Positions 43,530 through 50,955 of a DNA stretch of 50,955 nucleotides are shown here, one piece after another; position 1 is the stretch's first letter; every line of letters starts with the position of its first letter. The position numbers and the translations under genes were made by a program. The notes beneath the pieces were generated by a model, which did not search any database, had not been told where the DNA came from, and saw only the letters and a program-made list of their open reading frames with translations. The DNA lies in the NCBI GenBank assembly GCA_008015505.1, contig SSFR01000010.1, positions 1 to 50,955 of the forward strand, written 5' to 3'. Source of the DNA: Pedobacter sp. Lineage in GTDB: Bacteria > Bacteroidota > Bacteroidia > Sphingobacteriales > Sphingobacteriaceae.

Positions 43530-46500
43530 TTAAATACCAACCTTTAAATTCAATGTAAATTGACGCGGCATTGGTAAGGCAACACCTCCTGAGCCAAAAA
43601 ATTCAGGATCCTGACCATTTAGACTCCTATCCGCATAAATGAGCCACAGATTATTAGCCCCCAAAGCGATTGACATATTAGTTAATCCCAACCTGCTGAT
43701 ATATTTTACGGGCACAGCATAACCAATAGATATCTGCTTAAGTCGAACAAAGCCTCCATCTGCTACTCGTACTGTTGAGTAGTTATAAGCACTATAAGGA
43801 TAAACCCCATCCAGCTTAACAGCGGTCCTCCGATCGACTATGGATGGAATATTAGTAACTAGTTCATCCCCGGGCAATGTCCATCTATTCAATAACTCAT
43901 TGGGAGTAGCATTCAATTCTGAATAACCTCGAGATCCTCCTACATCAGTATACATTGGATTAAGCCTTACTTTATTCCCCCCACTAAAAGAAATCAGTGC
44001 TGATATAGTCCAGTTTTTGTGTTTCAATACATTAGACCATCCCCCAGTGAATGTCGGATCAACGGGGCCCTCATATTTCAAGTATCGCGTAACATCGCTC
44101 TGGAAATACACATTGTTACTAAACTCCCCCTTTTCATTGATAAATAGGGGTGAACCATCTTCTGTATTTAACTGCTGAAAATCGATGGAAAACAACCCCC
44201 GAACAGGATATCCGAGCTTAGCTCCTCCATCAGGACCAACCAGATCCCAAATCAAAGGCTGATTATCTAGACGCTTAATCACACACCAATTACGCCCAAA
44301 AGTCAATTGGGTCCGGAACTCCAAGTGTTTTTTCTTGACCAAGCCCGCACCGATGGTAATTTCTAAACCCTTCGTATTCATATCAGCATAGTTGGCAAAC
44401 TTGATATACTCTCCTCCTATCCCAGAGGTTCTAACCTGATCAATAAGATCAAATCCACTTCGATTATATAGATCCAAAGTCATATTGATCCGACTCTTCA
44501 ACAAACTAAGATCAAACCCAAGATTTGTTTCATACTGTTTTTCCCAAGTTAATAGCGAATTCTCGAGATTATTAATAGCGATGGAAGGCTCTACTTCTGA
44601 AAGATATGGCCTCAACGTACTCATACTACGTAATACCAGGCTAGAATTAGTCGCCTTACCCATACTTGCCGTTAATCCATAAGTTGCTCTTATCGAGAAC
44701 CGATCAATGGCGGCATATTTTTGCATGAAATTTTCCTGATCAAGATTCCAGGATCCACTGATATTCCAAATCGGAAGCCAACGTGCCACTACAGACTGCC
44801 CCAATAAATTAGATCCATCATATCTCAAGGTCCCATTGATATTATACTTTTCCCTATACGAGTAAGATATTTTACCAGCAAACGCGATGAAGCGATCATA
44901 ATGGTTCTGCACACTATAATAAGGGAAGTTGCCTTCAACAGTTTGCTTAATAATATTAGGATCGACAAAAGGTACCCCCCCCTTGTCAAATTGATAACCA
45001 TAGCCAACGAATCCTTTATCTTGCCGGTTGACATAGCGCATCTCTTGTGATAGAAACACATTAATAGTGTGTATGTCTCTAATCTTTTTATCCCAATTCA
45101 GTCTATTTCTTAGTGCATAATTGACTAGGTTATTATCCTTTGTTGAATAGAATCCACCTGCAGGCAATACCACTACGGGCTCCGCATCTGGATGATCCGG
45201 ATTACGATACAAGAAACGATTCCCGTCCCGAATGATAGCATCTCCATTAGCTCGATACGCGGAAGGCATATTGGAATTTTCATGTGCTTTATGCTCCTGA
45301 TTCGTCTTGGCATAACGATAGGCACCATCAAAAGAATATTTCAGATTGTCTGTGATGAAGTAGCTTAACTCCCCCTGAACTTTCAAATCGATCAAAGACA
45401 AATCAATTGTATTATTTTCCAATTCATTCATAATATTAAATGGGGCATAGTTTTGTGTAAAGTATTCCCGGTTTCCACTGGCATCATAAGCCGTTAGTAT
45501 TCGACTAGTATTGAGTGCATAGCTGAATGGATTGATATCAAAATCGCGCGAGTACTTCCCCGTAACGGCATCACTACCCCGATTCATGGAGCCAGGAACA
45601 CGCTGATTTCGAATCGAACCTTGGGTCAAAATCCCCATGGTTAACTTAGGTGAGATGCTGAAAGTAGCATGTGCATTCCCCGTAAAACGCTGTACATTAT
45701 CTGCTACAGTCCAACCATTATCCTTCATATAACTGGTAGAATAGTACAGCTGTGAATACTCATTGCCCGATGTTACACTAAAGGAGTGCTCTTGCATGAA
45801 TGAATTTTTGAAGAGCATATCGAACCAATCAGTATTTGAATATGCATAACGCATCAAATAAGCACTTTTTGCTTCAGGTGTATTTAGGACCGTACCGTTA
45901 GTTATTTCATTTGCCAATTTAGTATATACACCTCCGTTTTCTGTTCGGGAAACATCCGAATAGTTAAGCCAACCTTTTCGGTCCATTTCAGCATATATAG
46001 ACATCTGATCATAAGAGTTCATTATATCAAATGTGCTATAAGTCGGCTTGAGGTAACTAGAGTAGTTACTTGAATAGGTTATTTGCCTTCGGCCAGCTTT
46101 ACCTTTTTTAGTCGTAATTACAACTACACCATTCATTGCCCTAGCACCATAAATGGAAGTAGCAGCAGCATCTTTCAAGATCTGAAAACTTTCGATATCA
46201 TCAGGATTCAAGCCGGCTACTGATGAACCCAACAAAGTAGCAGGATCACCTGTCGATAGCTGCGAGTTTGAAATATTCACCACATCCTCCAAAACCATTC
46301 CATCCACCACCCAAAGTGGTTTATTATCACCTGTAATCGATGTGGCCCCTCTTATTCGGATTTTGGGTGCTGCTCCAAACGTTCCCGAGACATTTTGAAC
46401 AGATACACCTGCGACACGCCCTTCGAGCATCCTACTCACATCGGTAATACCATCTCGCTTGGCTTCAGCTCCTTTTAACGTCGCTGATGCTCCAGTAAAT

Positions 46501-46958
46501 AGCTTTTTATCAACCGTTTGATATCCATTAACCACAATTTCTTTGAGCGTATTAACTGTTTCTTCCATCGTAACATGAATAACAGATCGCCCATTCACTT
46601 TCACCTCATGTGGCTTAAAGCCAAGCATGCTGAATACTAAAACAGCATGTCCAGATACTTGGATGTGATAATTGCCATTTATATCGGTCGATGTTCCATG
46701 TTTTGTTCCTTTTTCGAGAATGGCCACACCTGGTAAAAAATCATCAGGTTTATCATCATGACCTTTCACTTTTACAGATCCTTTTATCATGAGCAAATGC
46801 TTTGAACTATCTGCATCAACTATTCTAGGACACTCCATCAATAAACAATCTCTATTTAGAGTAAAAGCAACAGCACTAAAGAAACTAATCAATAGTATGA
46901 TGCCAGTAAAAAATATTACCCATAGGCACCTTTTTTTTCTGTTAAAATAATCTATCAT
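43530..46958 (-). CDS. SusC/RagA family TonB-linked outer-membrane protein
   Basis: 1142 residues. An N-terminal signal-anchor (LWVIFFTGIILLISFFSAVA), a carboxypeptidase-regulatory-like domain (LPGVAILEKGTKHGTSTDIN), then the plug: RMLEGRVAGVSVQNVSGTFG, IRIRGATSI and the SusC signature ILKDAAATSIYGARAMNGVV. The remaining 900 residues form the barrel, ending in FTLNLKVGI. There is no STN domain, so no anti-sigma coupling is expected, and none is encoded nearby. It imports a substrate, probably peptide-derived given the operon's metallopeptidase. Confidence 0.95.
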   Translation of the reverse strand: MIDYFNRKKRCLWVIFFTGIILLISFFSAVAFTLNRDCLLMECPRIVDADSSKHLLMIKGSVKVKGHDDKPDDFLPGVAILEKGTKHGTSTDINGNYHIQVSGHAVLVFSMLGFKPHEVKVNGRSVIHVTMEETVNTLKEIVVNGYQTVDKKLFTGASATLKGAEAKRDGITDVSRMLEGRVAGVSVQNVSGTFGAAPKIRIRGATSITGDNKPLWVVDGMVLEDVVNISNSQLSTGDPATLLGSSVAGLNPDDIESFQILKDAAATSIYGARAMNGVVVITTKKGKAGRRQITYSSNYSSYLKPTYSTFDIMNSYDQMSIYAEMDRKGWLNYSDVSRTENGGVYTKLANEITNGTVLNTPEAKSAYLMRYAYSNTDWFDMLFKNSFMQEHSFSVTSGNEYSQLYYSTSYMKDNGWTVADNVQRFTGNAHATFSISPKLTMGILTQGSIRNQRVPGSMNRGSDAVTGKYSRDFDINPFSYALNTSRILTAYDASGNREYFTQNYAPFNIMNELENNTIDLSLIDLKVQGELSYFITDNLKYSFDGAYRYAKTNQEHKAHENSNMPSAYRANGDAIIRDGNRFLYRNPDHPDAEPVVVLPAGGFYSTKDNNLVNYALRNRLNWDKKIRDIHTINVFLSQEMRYVNRQDKGFVGYGYQFDKGGVPFVDPNIIKQTVEGNFPYYSVQNHYDRFIAFAGKISYSYREKYNINGTLRYDGSNLLGQSVVARWLPIWNISGSWNLDQENFMQKYAAIDRFSIRATYGLTASMGKATNSSLVLRSMSTLRPYLSEVEPSIAINNLENSLLTWEKQYETNLGFDLSLLKSRINMTLDLYNRSGFDLIDQVRTSGIGGEYIKFANYADMNTKGLEITIGAGLVKKKHLEFRTQLTFGRNWCVIKRLDNQPLIWDLVGPDGGAKLGYPVRGLFSIDFQQLNTEDGSPLFINEKGEFSNNVYFQSDVTRYLKYEGPVDPTFTGGWSNVLKHKNWTISALISFSGGNKVRLNPMYTDVGGSRGYSELNATPNELLNRWTLPGDELVTNIPSIVDRRTAVKLDGVYPYSAYNYSTVRVADGGFVRLKQISIGYAVPVKYISRLGLTNMSIALGANNLWLIYADRSLNGQDPEFFGSGGVALPMPRQFTLNLKVGI

Positions 46959-47164
46959 AAAATCCTTCTGACTTTTTTAACTAACACCTAAACAAGTATC
47001 TCCACAAGCGAGTTTTAACATGTTGTAGAACGTGTCAGTTTAAATAGAAGTATCCATTCAAGATTTTATATGTAATTTTTTTAATTATAAAGAAATTATA
47101 AATAGTAATACACCAAGATTTTAGGAAAGGAATGGGTTTTGTTTTAAGAAACGATTTATTCTTT

Positions 47165-47236
47165 GGGCGTGTCCCTTTGGGTCGGGCCATCCTTTACAAG
47201 TCTTCGCTACGGGCTTTCCACTACTGCCCCTCACGC
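47165..47236. repeat. gcgtg...cacgc dispersed repeat, copy 1
   Basis: Starts gggcgtgtccctttgggtcg and ends ccactactgcccctcacgc. It matches 48191-48278 over its length with a deletion of the ttccgctgcgctccattg part. It lies between the SusC operon promoter side and the palindromic element at 47284. A plus-strand ORF across this area is repeat-derived. Confidence 0.75.
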
Positions 47237-47283
47237 TTGTCTCTTGGGTATACAAAGCGTTGGAGAACTTTTAGAAGAATACT

Positions 47284-47444
47284 GAGTTTGTTTAAAGTTT
47301 ATTTTATGAAGCAATTGCCGGTTATTTTTGAGCGAAATGAGGCGGATTTTGGAGCCATAGCAGAGCACTATGGTGAAAAAATCTAACAAAATTGCAGCCA
47401 AAAAGAACCAAAAGAGCAAAATAAAATAAGCTTTAAACAAGCTC
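47284..47444 (+). repeat. Dispersed palindromic element, near full-length copy
   Basis: 161 bp. Left end gagtttgtttaaagtttatt, right end aataagctttaaacaagctc. The interior carries tatttttgagcgaaatgagg and gcagccaaaaagaaccaaaa. It is the same length class as 16338-16500 and in the same orientation. Confidence 0.87.
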
Positions 47445-47532
47445 CTTATTTAGAAGTTTACAACATCGAGAAGGATAGGCTTAATTTAACATTAGTCGCC
47501 TATACAACGTAAATTTCGTGATAGCACGTCTG

Positions 47533-48159
47533 CTATTTCGTACCAAATAACTTATCACCCGCATCACCCAAACCGGGGATGATATACCCCTTTTCATTCA
47601 ATTTTTGATCAATTGCAGCCGTATACAGCTCTACATCCGGATGTGCATTTTCCAAAGCAGTAATTCCCTCGGGTGCCGCTACTAACACCAATACCTTAAT
47701 CTGCTTACATCCCATTTGCTTCAACAAATTAATGGTCGCAATCATAGATCCACCTGTCGCCAACATAGGGTCAACTACTAAGGCCATACGAGCTTCGATA
47801 TCTGAAACCAATTTTTGAAAATATGGCACCGGCTTTAGTGTTTCTTCGTCTCGATAAATACCTACTACACCAATTCGTGCACTTGGAATATTCTCAAGTA
47901 CCCCATCCATCATACCTAAACCTGCCCTCAAGATAGGTACCACCATAATTTTTTTACCCTTAATTTGTTCCACCTCCACTGGCCCGCACCAACCATCAAT
48001 GGTAATCTTTTCAGTCTCCAGATCGTCGGTAGCCACGTAAGTAAGTAAACTACTCACTTCACTAGCCAGTTCACGAAAGTGTTTTGTGCTGACATCGCTT
48101 GCACGCATTAAGCCCAGCTTATGTTGTACCAGTGGGTGTTTTACCTCAGTTATTTTCAT
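47533..48159 (-). CDS. upp: Uracil phosphoribosyltransferase
   Basis: Salvages uracil with PRPP to UMP. 208 residues from the ATG at 48159 ([19 protein letters not shown]). The PRPP loop is [12 protein letters not shown], the uracil-binding end is [18 protein letters not shown], and [15 protein letters not shown] is conserved. The longer frame starts with TTG close to the repeat at 48181. It is downstream of the GNAT gene on the same strand but separated from it by that repeat. Confidence 0.96.
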   Translation of the reverse strand: MKITEVKHPLVQHKLGLMRASDVSTKHFRELASEVSSLLTYVATDDLETEKITIDGWCGPVEVEQIKGKKIMVVPILRAGLGMMDGVLENIPSARIGVVGIYRDEETLKPVPYFQKLVSDIEARMALVVDPMLATGGSMIATINLLKQMGCKQIKVLVLVAAPEGITALENAHPDVELYTAAIDQKLNEKGYIIPGLGDAGDKLFGTK

Positions 48160-48180
48160 TTTCCTCTTATTGAATTTCAA

Positions 48181-48287
48181 TCTATCTTTTGGGGCGTGCC
48201 CCTTCGGGTCGGGCTATTCACTGCAAGTCCTCGTTCCGCTGCGCTCCATTGCGGGCTTTCCGCTACTATCCCTCACGCGAAGATAGA
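48181..48287. repeat. gcgtg...cacgc dispersed repeat, copy 2
   Basis: A GC-rich element (ggggcgtgccccttcgggtc to ctatccctcacgc, 48191-48278) flanked by tctatctt and aagataga, an 8-bp inverted pair at 48181-48188 and 48280-48287. The same core occurs at 47165-47236. From memory, similar units are scattered in many Sphingobacteriaceae and Flavobacteriia genomes. It lies exactly between the GNAT stop and the upp start and supplies the GNAT stop codon. Confidence 0.8.
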
Positions 48288-48845
48288 AAATGAATATCTA
48301 TTCACCCGATACAATACATGCGCAGAAAGTCGATGATTCAATGATAAAACAGGAAGAGCAAAATCTCCATTCACATCTCGCTTCATCCCAATTTTTTCCA
48401 TCACACGGATCGATCTACTATTATCAGGGACAGTAAATGATACTATCTCCTCCCAACCAAATTGCTTAAACCCATATTCAAGAACAGCTTTTGCCCCTTC
48501 TGTAGCATAACCCTTACCCCAGTATTGCGAACCTAAACGCCACCCAATTTCAATACAAGGCGTAAAATGAGCTTTCCACGAAGGCGATGAAAAACCTATA
48601 AATCCCATCATGGCACCCGTCATCTTCTCCTCTACTGCCCACAGCGTATAACCATGATCAACAAAACATTGATTTTTATCAGCAATAAATTGCTTAACGA
48701 CATCCATCATGAGTGGCCCTGGAAGAAACTCAAGCACTTTCGGATCTTGGTTAATTGTAAAATAAGCTTCTGCATCTGATTCTTTCCAAGTTCGAAGGAT
48801 GAGTCTTTCTGTTTCGATTATGTTGAACGGTTTATTACGCTCCAT
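48273..48845 (-). CDS. GNAT family N-acetyltransferase (RimJ/RimL-like)
   Basis: 190 residues from the ATG at 48845 (MERNKPFNIIETERLILRTW). The acetyl-CoA loop is GSQYWGKGYATEG and the closing block is NSRSIRVMEKIGMKRD; both are classic for the RimJ/RimL-type branch. Relatives usually end near HVLYR; here nine further residues (NRYSFSIFA) run to a stop codon located in the adjacent GC-rich repeat, suggesting that insertion altered the original end. Substrate unknown. Its start lies just past the end of the CMD-like remnant. Confidence 0.88.
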   Translation of the reverse strand: MERNKPFNIIETERLILRTWKESDAEAYFTINQDPKVLEFLPGPLMMDVVKQFIADKNQCFVDHGYTLWAVEEKMTGAMMGFIGFSSPSWKAHFTPCIEIGWRLGSQYWGKGYATEGAKAVLEYGFKQFGWEEIVSFTVPDNSRSIRVMEKIGMKRDVNGDFALPVLSLNHRLSAHVLYRVNRYSFSIFA

Positions 48846-48849
48846 TACA

Positions 48850-49017
48850 TTAAAAAGCAAGAGAAATTGCTATCCCCATCAGCTCTCTATATTTTTTAGG
48901 GATAGCAGCATCAAGCCACTCTTGGGTATCAAGCGGCTTACTAAACAGTTTGAAAAAGTCATCTTGTTTTTCCATCAATTCATTCAAAATTTTTCTTTCT
49001 TTAATAAATTCTTCCAT
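48850..49017 (-). pseudogene. Truncated carboxymuconolactone decarboxylase-like gene
   Basis: A 55-codon ORF, ATG at 49017, reading MEEFIKERKILNELMEK, then DTQEWLDAAIPKKYRELMGI and AISLAF before a stop. The IPKKYRELMGIAISLA segment resembles the start of CMD/AhpD-like domains, where a cysteine-containing CxxC helix should follow within about ten residues; here the frame stops first. It is therefore probably a remnant cut off at the GNAT gene. A functional short protein is less likely but not excluded. It is divergent from the ATP-grasp gene, 49 bp between starts. Confidence 0.5.
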
Positions 49018-49066
49018 AACGATTTATTTTATATAATTCTCAATATAATTATCACAAAATATATCT

Positions 49067-49969
49067 ATGAATAAAAAAATTGCTTTCTTAACCTATAAAG
49101 ATGCTCATGCATTCTTAAAAACATGCCCTGATTTTTTAGATGAGTATACTTTATTAAAGCCCTATTTTCATGATTTTCATTGGGACTTATGTTTAATTGA
49201 TTGGCAAGATAAATATGTTAATTGGAAAGAGTTTGATTTAATTATTCCCAAAAGATGTTGGAATTATGGAAACCATCATGCAGATTTTAAAAATTTAATC
49301 CAAGAGTTTATTAAGCATAAAATTAAGGTGAGAAACACCCCATCTACCATTTTATGGAACATGAATAAATCTTATTTAATGGACTTAAAAAATCAGGGAC
49401 TTTCTGTTGGGGAGCTATTCATCATCTCTAGAAATAATGACAACTATATTGCTGAAATCCGACGTACTGTAACCCAGATAGCTTATATAAACAATCTCTC
49501 ATGGTTTATTGCCAAGCCCACTATTGGTGCTGCCAGCCTCGATGTAATCAAATTTACAGTTGACCAGATTCCACAATCTATCCCCATTTTCAAAAAAATT
49601 CAAACCTATTCAGACATCATTATTCAACCTTTTTTCCCTGAGATAGCTTCCGATGGAGAATACTCATACTTCTTCTTTGGTCAATTATTTTCACATGCAG
49701 TGAAGAAAAAACCTGCTAAAGGCAATTACCTAGCGCTTCAGCGCTATGGAGCAAAAAACATAAAGTACAAACCTAATAACGACGAAATTACACAAGCGCA
49801 ACGGTTTGTTAAGGCCATCCAACCACCTTGTGATTATGCACGCGTGGACGTTTTCAAGCGAAACTGCGACTTATACTTAATAGAACTCGAACTTATTGAG
49901 CCTTATTTATATTTCGAGCACACTTCTAGCAAGGCTATTACTAATTTTTGTCAATCAGTCTTATCCTAA
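49067..49969 (+). CDS. ATP-grasp ligase, DcsG/RimK-like
   Basis: 300 residues. ATP-grasp motifs in order: FDLIIPKRCWNYGNH, LWNMNKSYLMDLKNQG, the ATP-binding lysine in WFIAKPTIGAAS, IIIQPFFPEIASDGEYSYFF, SHAVKKKPAKGNY, YARVDVF, and the Mg-binding acidic end LIELELIEPYLYFEH. The set matches the COG0189-like group that includes D-cycloserine synthetase DcsG. Such enzymes join a carboxylate to an amine through an acyl phosphate; the substrate is unknown here. It is a lone gene with AT-rich codons and no biosynthetic neighbour. Confidence 0.85.
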   Translation: MNKKIAFLTYKDAHAFLKTCPDFLDEYTLLKPYFHDFHWDLCLIDWQDKYVNWKEFDLIIPKRCWNYGNHHADFKNLIQEFIKHKIKVRNTPSTILWNMNKSYLMDLKNQGLSVGELFIISRNNDNYIAEIRRTVTQIAYINNLSWFIAKPTIGAASLDVIKFTVDQIPQSIPIFKKIQTYSDIIIQPFFPEIASDGEYSYFFFGQLFSHAVKKKPAKGNYLALQRYGAKNIKYKPNNDEITQAQRFVKAIQPPCDYARVDVFKRNCDLYLIELELIEPYLYFEHTSSKAITNFCQSVLS

Positions 49970-50017
49970 ACTTGTATTAAGTTCTAAATAAAAAAATATG
50001 ATTTTCAAATGTATAAA

Positions 50018-50055
50018 GCCTTTAAGTTTCAGTCGTTCGAGACAAACTTAAAGGC
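50018..50055. terminator. Hairpin between convergent genes
   Basis: Perfect 12-bp arms gcctttaagttt and aaacttaaaggc with a 14-nt loop, between the ATP-grasp stop (49969) and the lipoprotein stop (50127). Neither side has a long T-run; bidirectional termination is inferred. Confidence 0.65.
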
Positions 50056-50126
50056 AAAAATTATCTTTTACTATTTGCTATTTACCCTCACCAAAGCCCA
50101 CCACATTAATACTACTTCACACCAAA

Positions 50127-50672
50127 TCATTTATAAATCCTATTCTTTATTGTAGATATAAATTGCACATTTAATAGATGGATTGCCTTTTCACGTGGGA
50201 CTATGCTGTAATATGTATTTTGTATTGTATTGAATTTAGCCTTGAGTTTATTGATTTGCACCCAATATTCATCAAATTTAGGACCATAAATATCAACCGA
50301 ATCAACTAAATCCTTACCTGAAGTATTCATTTGCACACTAGCTCTAGGTCGACGTGGTACTTCTAATGTAAACCCAACCCAGTATATTTTTTCTAAGAGA
50401 TAGACTTGAAAATCGCTATCTTCCTTCAACTTCTTAGTTTGTTTTATCTTAAATTCCAACACGCGTACCTGTCTATCGAGACTTTTTACTACTTCCTGAA
50501 AAAGAATAATTCTTTGCTTCTCAGCATCTGTTTCATTGATATTTATTGTGCTACTAGTTATTGGAGGCACAGATTCTCTTTTACTAGCTACATTATCCGT
50601 CTTTTTGCATCCCAGCATACTAAGTAACAAAACAAAGGTAAAACCTTGTATAAATTTTAATTTTAAATTCAT
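50127..50672 (-). CDS. Hypothetical lipoprotein
   Basis: 181 residues with a clear lipobox, LLLSMLGCKK (Cys22). A serine/threonine-rich linker follows (SVPPITSSTININE), then a helical stretch (EKQRIILFQEVVKSLDRQV) and a mixed C-terminal part (YWVGFTLEVPRRPRASVQMN). Domain not recognised. It lies directly downstream of the 5S rRNA on the same strand but beyond the rRNA terminator, so it needs its own promoter. Confidence 0.7.
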   Translation of the reverse strand: MNLKLKFIQGFTFVLLLSMLGCKKTDNVASKRESVPPITSSTININETDAEKQRIILFQEVVKSLDRQVRVLEFKIKQTKKLKEDSDFQVYLLEKIYWVGFTLEVPRRPRASVQMNTSGKDLVDSVDIYGPKFDEYWVQINKLKAKFNTIQNTYYSIVPREKAIHLLNVQFISTIKNRIYK

Positions 50673-50710
50673 GGTTTATATATTTTAAATAGTTTATTTA
50701 TTCTAAAACA

Positions 50711-50746
50711 AAAAAGCGTCTTCTTCAAATTGAAGAAAGACGCTTC
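50711..50746 (-). terminator. Intrinsic terminator of the rRNA operon
   Basis: Read on the minus strand: arms aagcgtctttcttcaa and ttgaagaagacgctt (one bulged base) followed by a run of seven T, starting 10 nt after the 5S 3' end. Confidence 0.92.
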
Positions 50747-50755
50747 TGTAAGATT

Positions 50756-50863
50756 TGGCACCGACCTACTCTCCCACTTTTTACAGCAGTACCATCGGCT
50801 CTGGCGGGCTTAACTTCTCTGTTCGGGATGGGAAGAGGTGGACTCCGCCGATATAGGCACCTT
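50756..50863 (-). rRNA. rrf: 5S ribosomal RNA
   Basis: The minus strand begins ggtgcctatatcggcggagt, continues through cccatcccgaacagagaagt and taagcccgccagagccgatg, and ends ggagagtaggtcggtgcc. This is a complete Bacteroidota-type 5S with paired ends. The 23S and 16S genes should lie beyond the right edge on the same strand. Ends are exact to within a few bases. Confidence 0.95.
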
Positions 50864-50955
50864 AATATGGTTGTATATCTACTTATACTAATATCTTAAC
50901 ACACTGGAAATAGTAATTGAAAATCCTTTTTATCTGCACTTATGACCCCTTTTTA

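Noticed and set aside
47132..47386. Plus-strand ORF of 84 codons
   Set aside because: It is built from two different repeats in a row (47165 and 47284) and has no coherent protein features.
1..50955. CRISPR array, tRNA genes, prophage or complete insertion sequence
   Set aside because: No regularly spaced repeats, cloverleaf-type sequences, phage structural genes or transposase ORFs were found on reading either strand.

Overview
The window is a chromosomal segment of a Bacteroidota bacterium, most likely a member of the Sphingobacteriaceae. The evidence is a SusC/SusD pair with a DUF4302 lipoprotein and a metallopeptidase lipoprotein, the type IX secretion plug protein (DUF5103), a TANFOR-like secreted protein, DUF2795, the recF-DUF721 pair, TAnnTTTG promoter boxes just upstream of many starts, no clear Shine-Dalgarno sites, and a Bacteroidota-type 5S rRNA at the right edge. 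Most of the window is ordinary core chromosome. There is no prophage, complete insertion sequence, CRISPR array or tRNA gene that I can support.

Layout. 1-8.6 kb: a secreted-protein fragment, asd, a PBP4-type dacB, DoxX, DUF2795, cobalamin adenosyltransferase, gatC, plsC, trpS, a deoxynucleoside kinase, osmC and ribH. 8.6-16.3 kb: a TPR membrane protein, recF, a DciA-like gene, ndk, a DHH phosphoesterase and an FKBP lipoprotein, with two lone unrecognised genes set between them (9371-10336, ending in a GNAT motif, and 13056-13928). 16.5-24 kb: tatD, dapD, a heptosyltransferase-like GT9, tsaC, a lipoprotein, an Uup-like ABC-F ATPase and the T9SS plug. 24-27.7 kb, minus strand: hmgA, hppD and kynA for tyrosine and tryptophan breakdown, followed by a tiny gene for a double-glycine-leader peptide. 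28-29.3 kb: four more small genes for double-glycine-leader peptides in two transcription units. 29.4-33 kb: phosphosulfolactate synthase, a large TPR protein and a lone papain/C39-like protein. 33-40 kb: mrp, nifU, a CarboxypepD_reg-like protein, an MBL hydrolase, an FtsX-type permease, hldD and a radical SAM protein. 40-47 kb, minus strand: a SusC-SusD-metallopeptidase-DUF4302 import operon. 47-51 kb: upp, a GNAT, a broken CMD-like gene, a DcsG-like ATP-grasp ligase, a lipoprotein and a 5S rRNA with its terminator, the end of an rRNA operon that lies beyond the right edge.

The best candidate for something undescribed is the peptide set. Five small ORFs (four clustered, one at the end of the kynA unit) share N-termini that end in GG and carry hydrophobic, glycine-rich or cysteine-containing cores. 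The four clustered leaders are nearly identical around LNVQELDxxEMxxHNGG. Two have related AT-rich upstream regions, and both units end in long perfect hairpins. No exporter, modifying enzyme or immunity gene is recognisable beside them. The papain-fold protein at 31909-32985 is the only nearby protease-like gene, and any link to the peptides is a guess.

A second signal is a dispersed family of imperfect palindromes (541-589, 16338-16500, 33005-33088, 37215-37301, 47284-47444, and a decayed copy near 10513). The copies are internal-deletion versions of one element of about 160 bp. Their terminal arms differ between copies but stay complementary within each copy, which suggests that the folded hairpin matters. 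One copy supplies the stop codon of one gene and fills the gap to a convergent gene.
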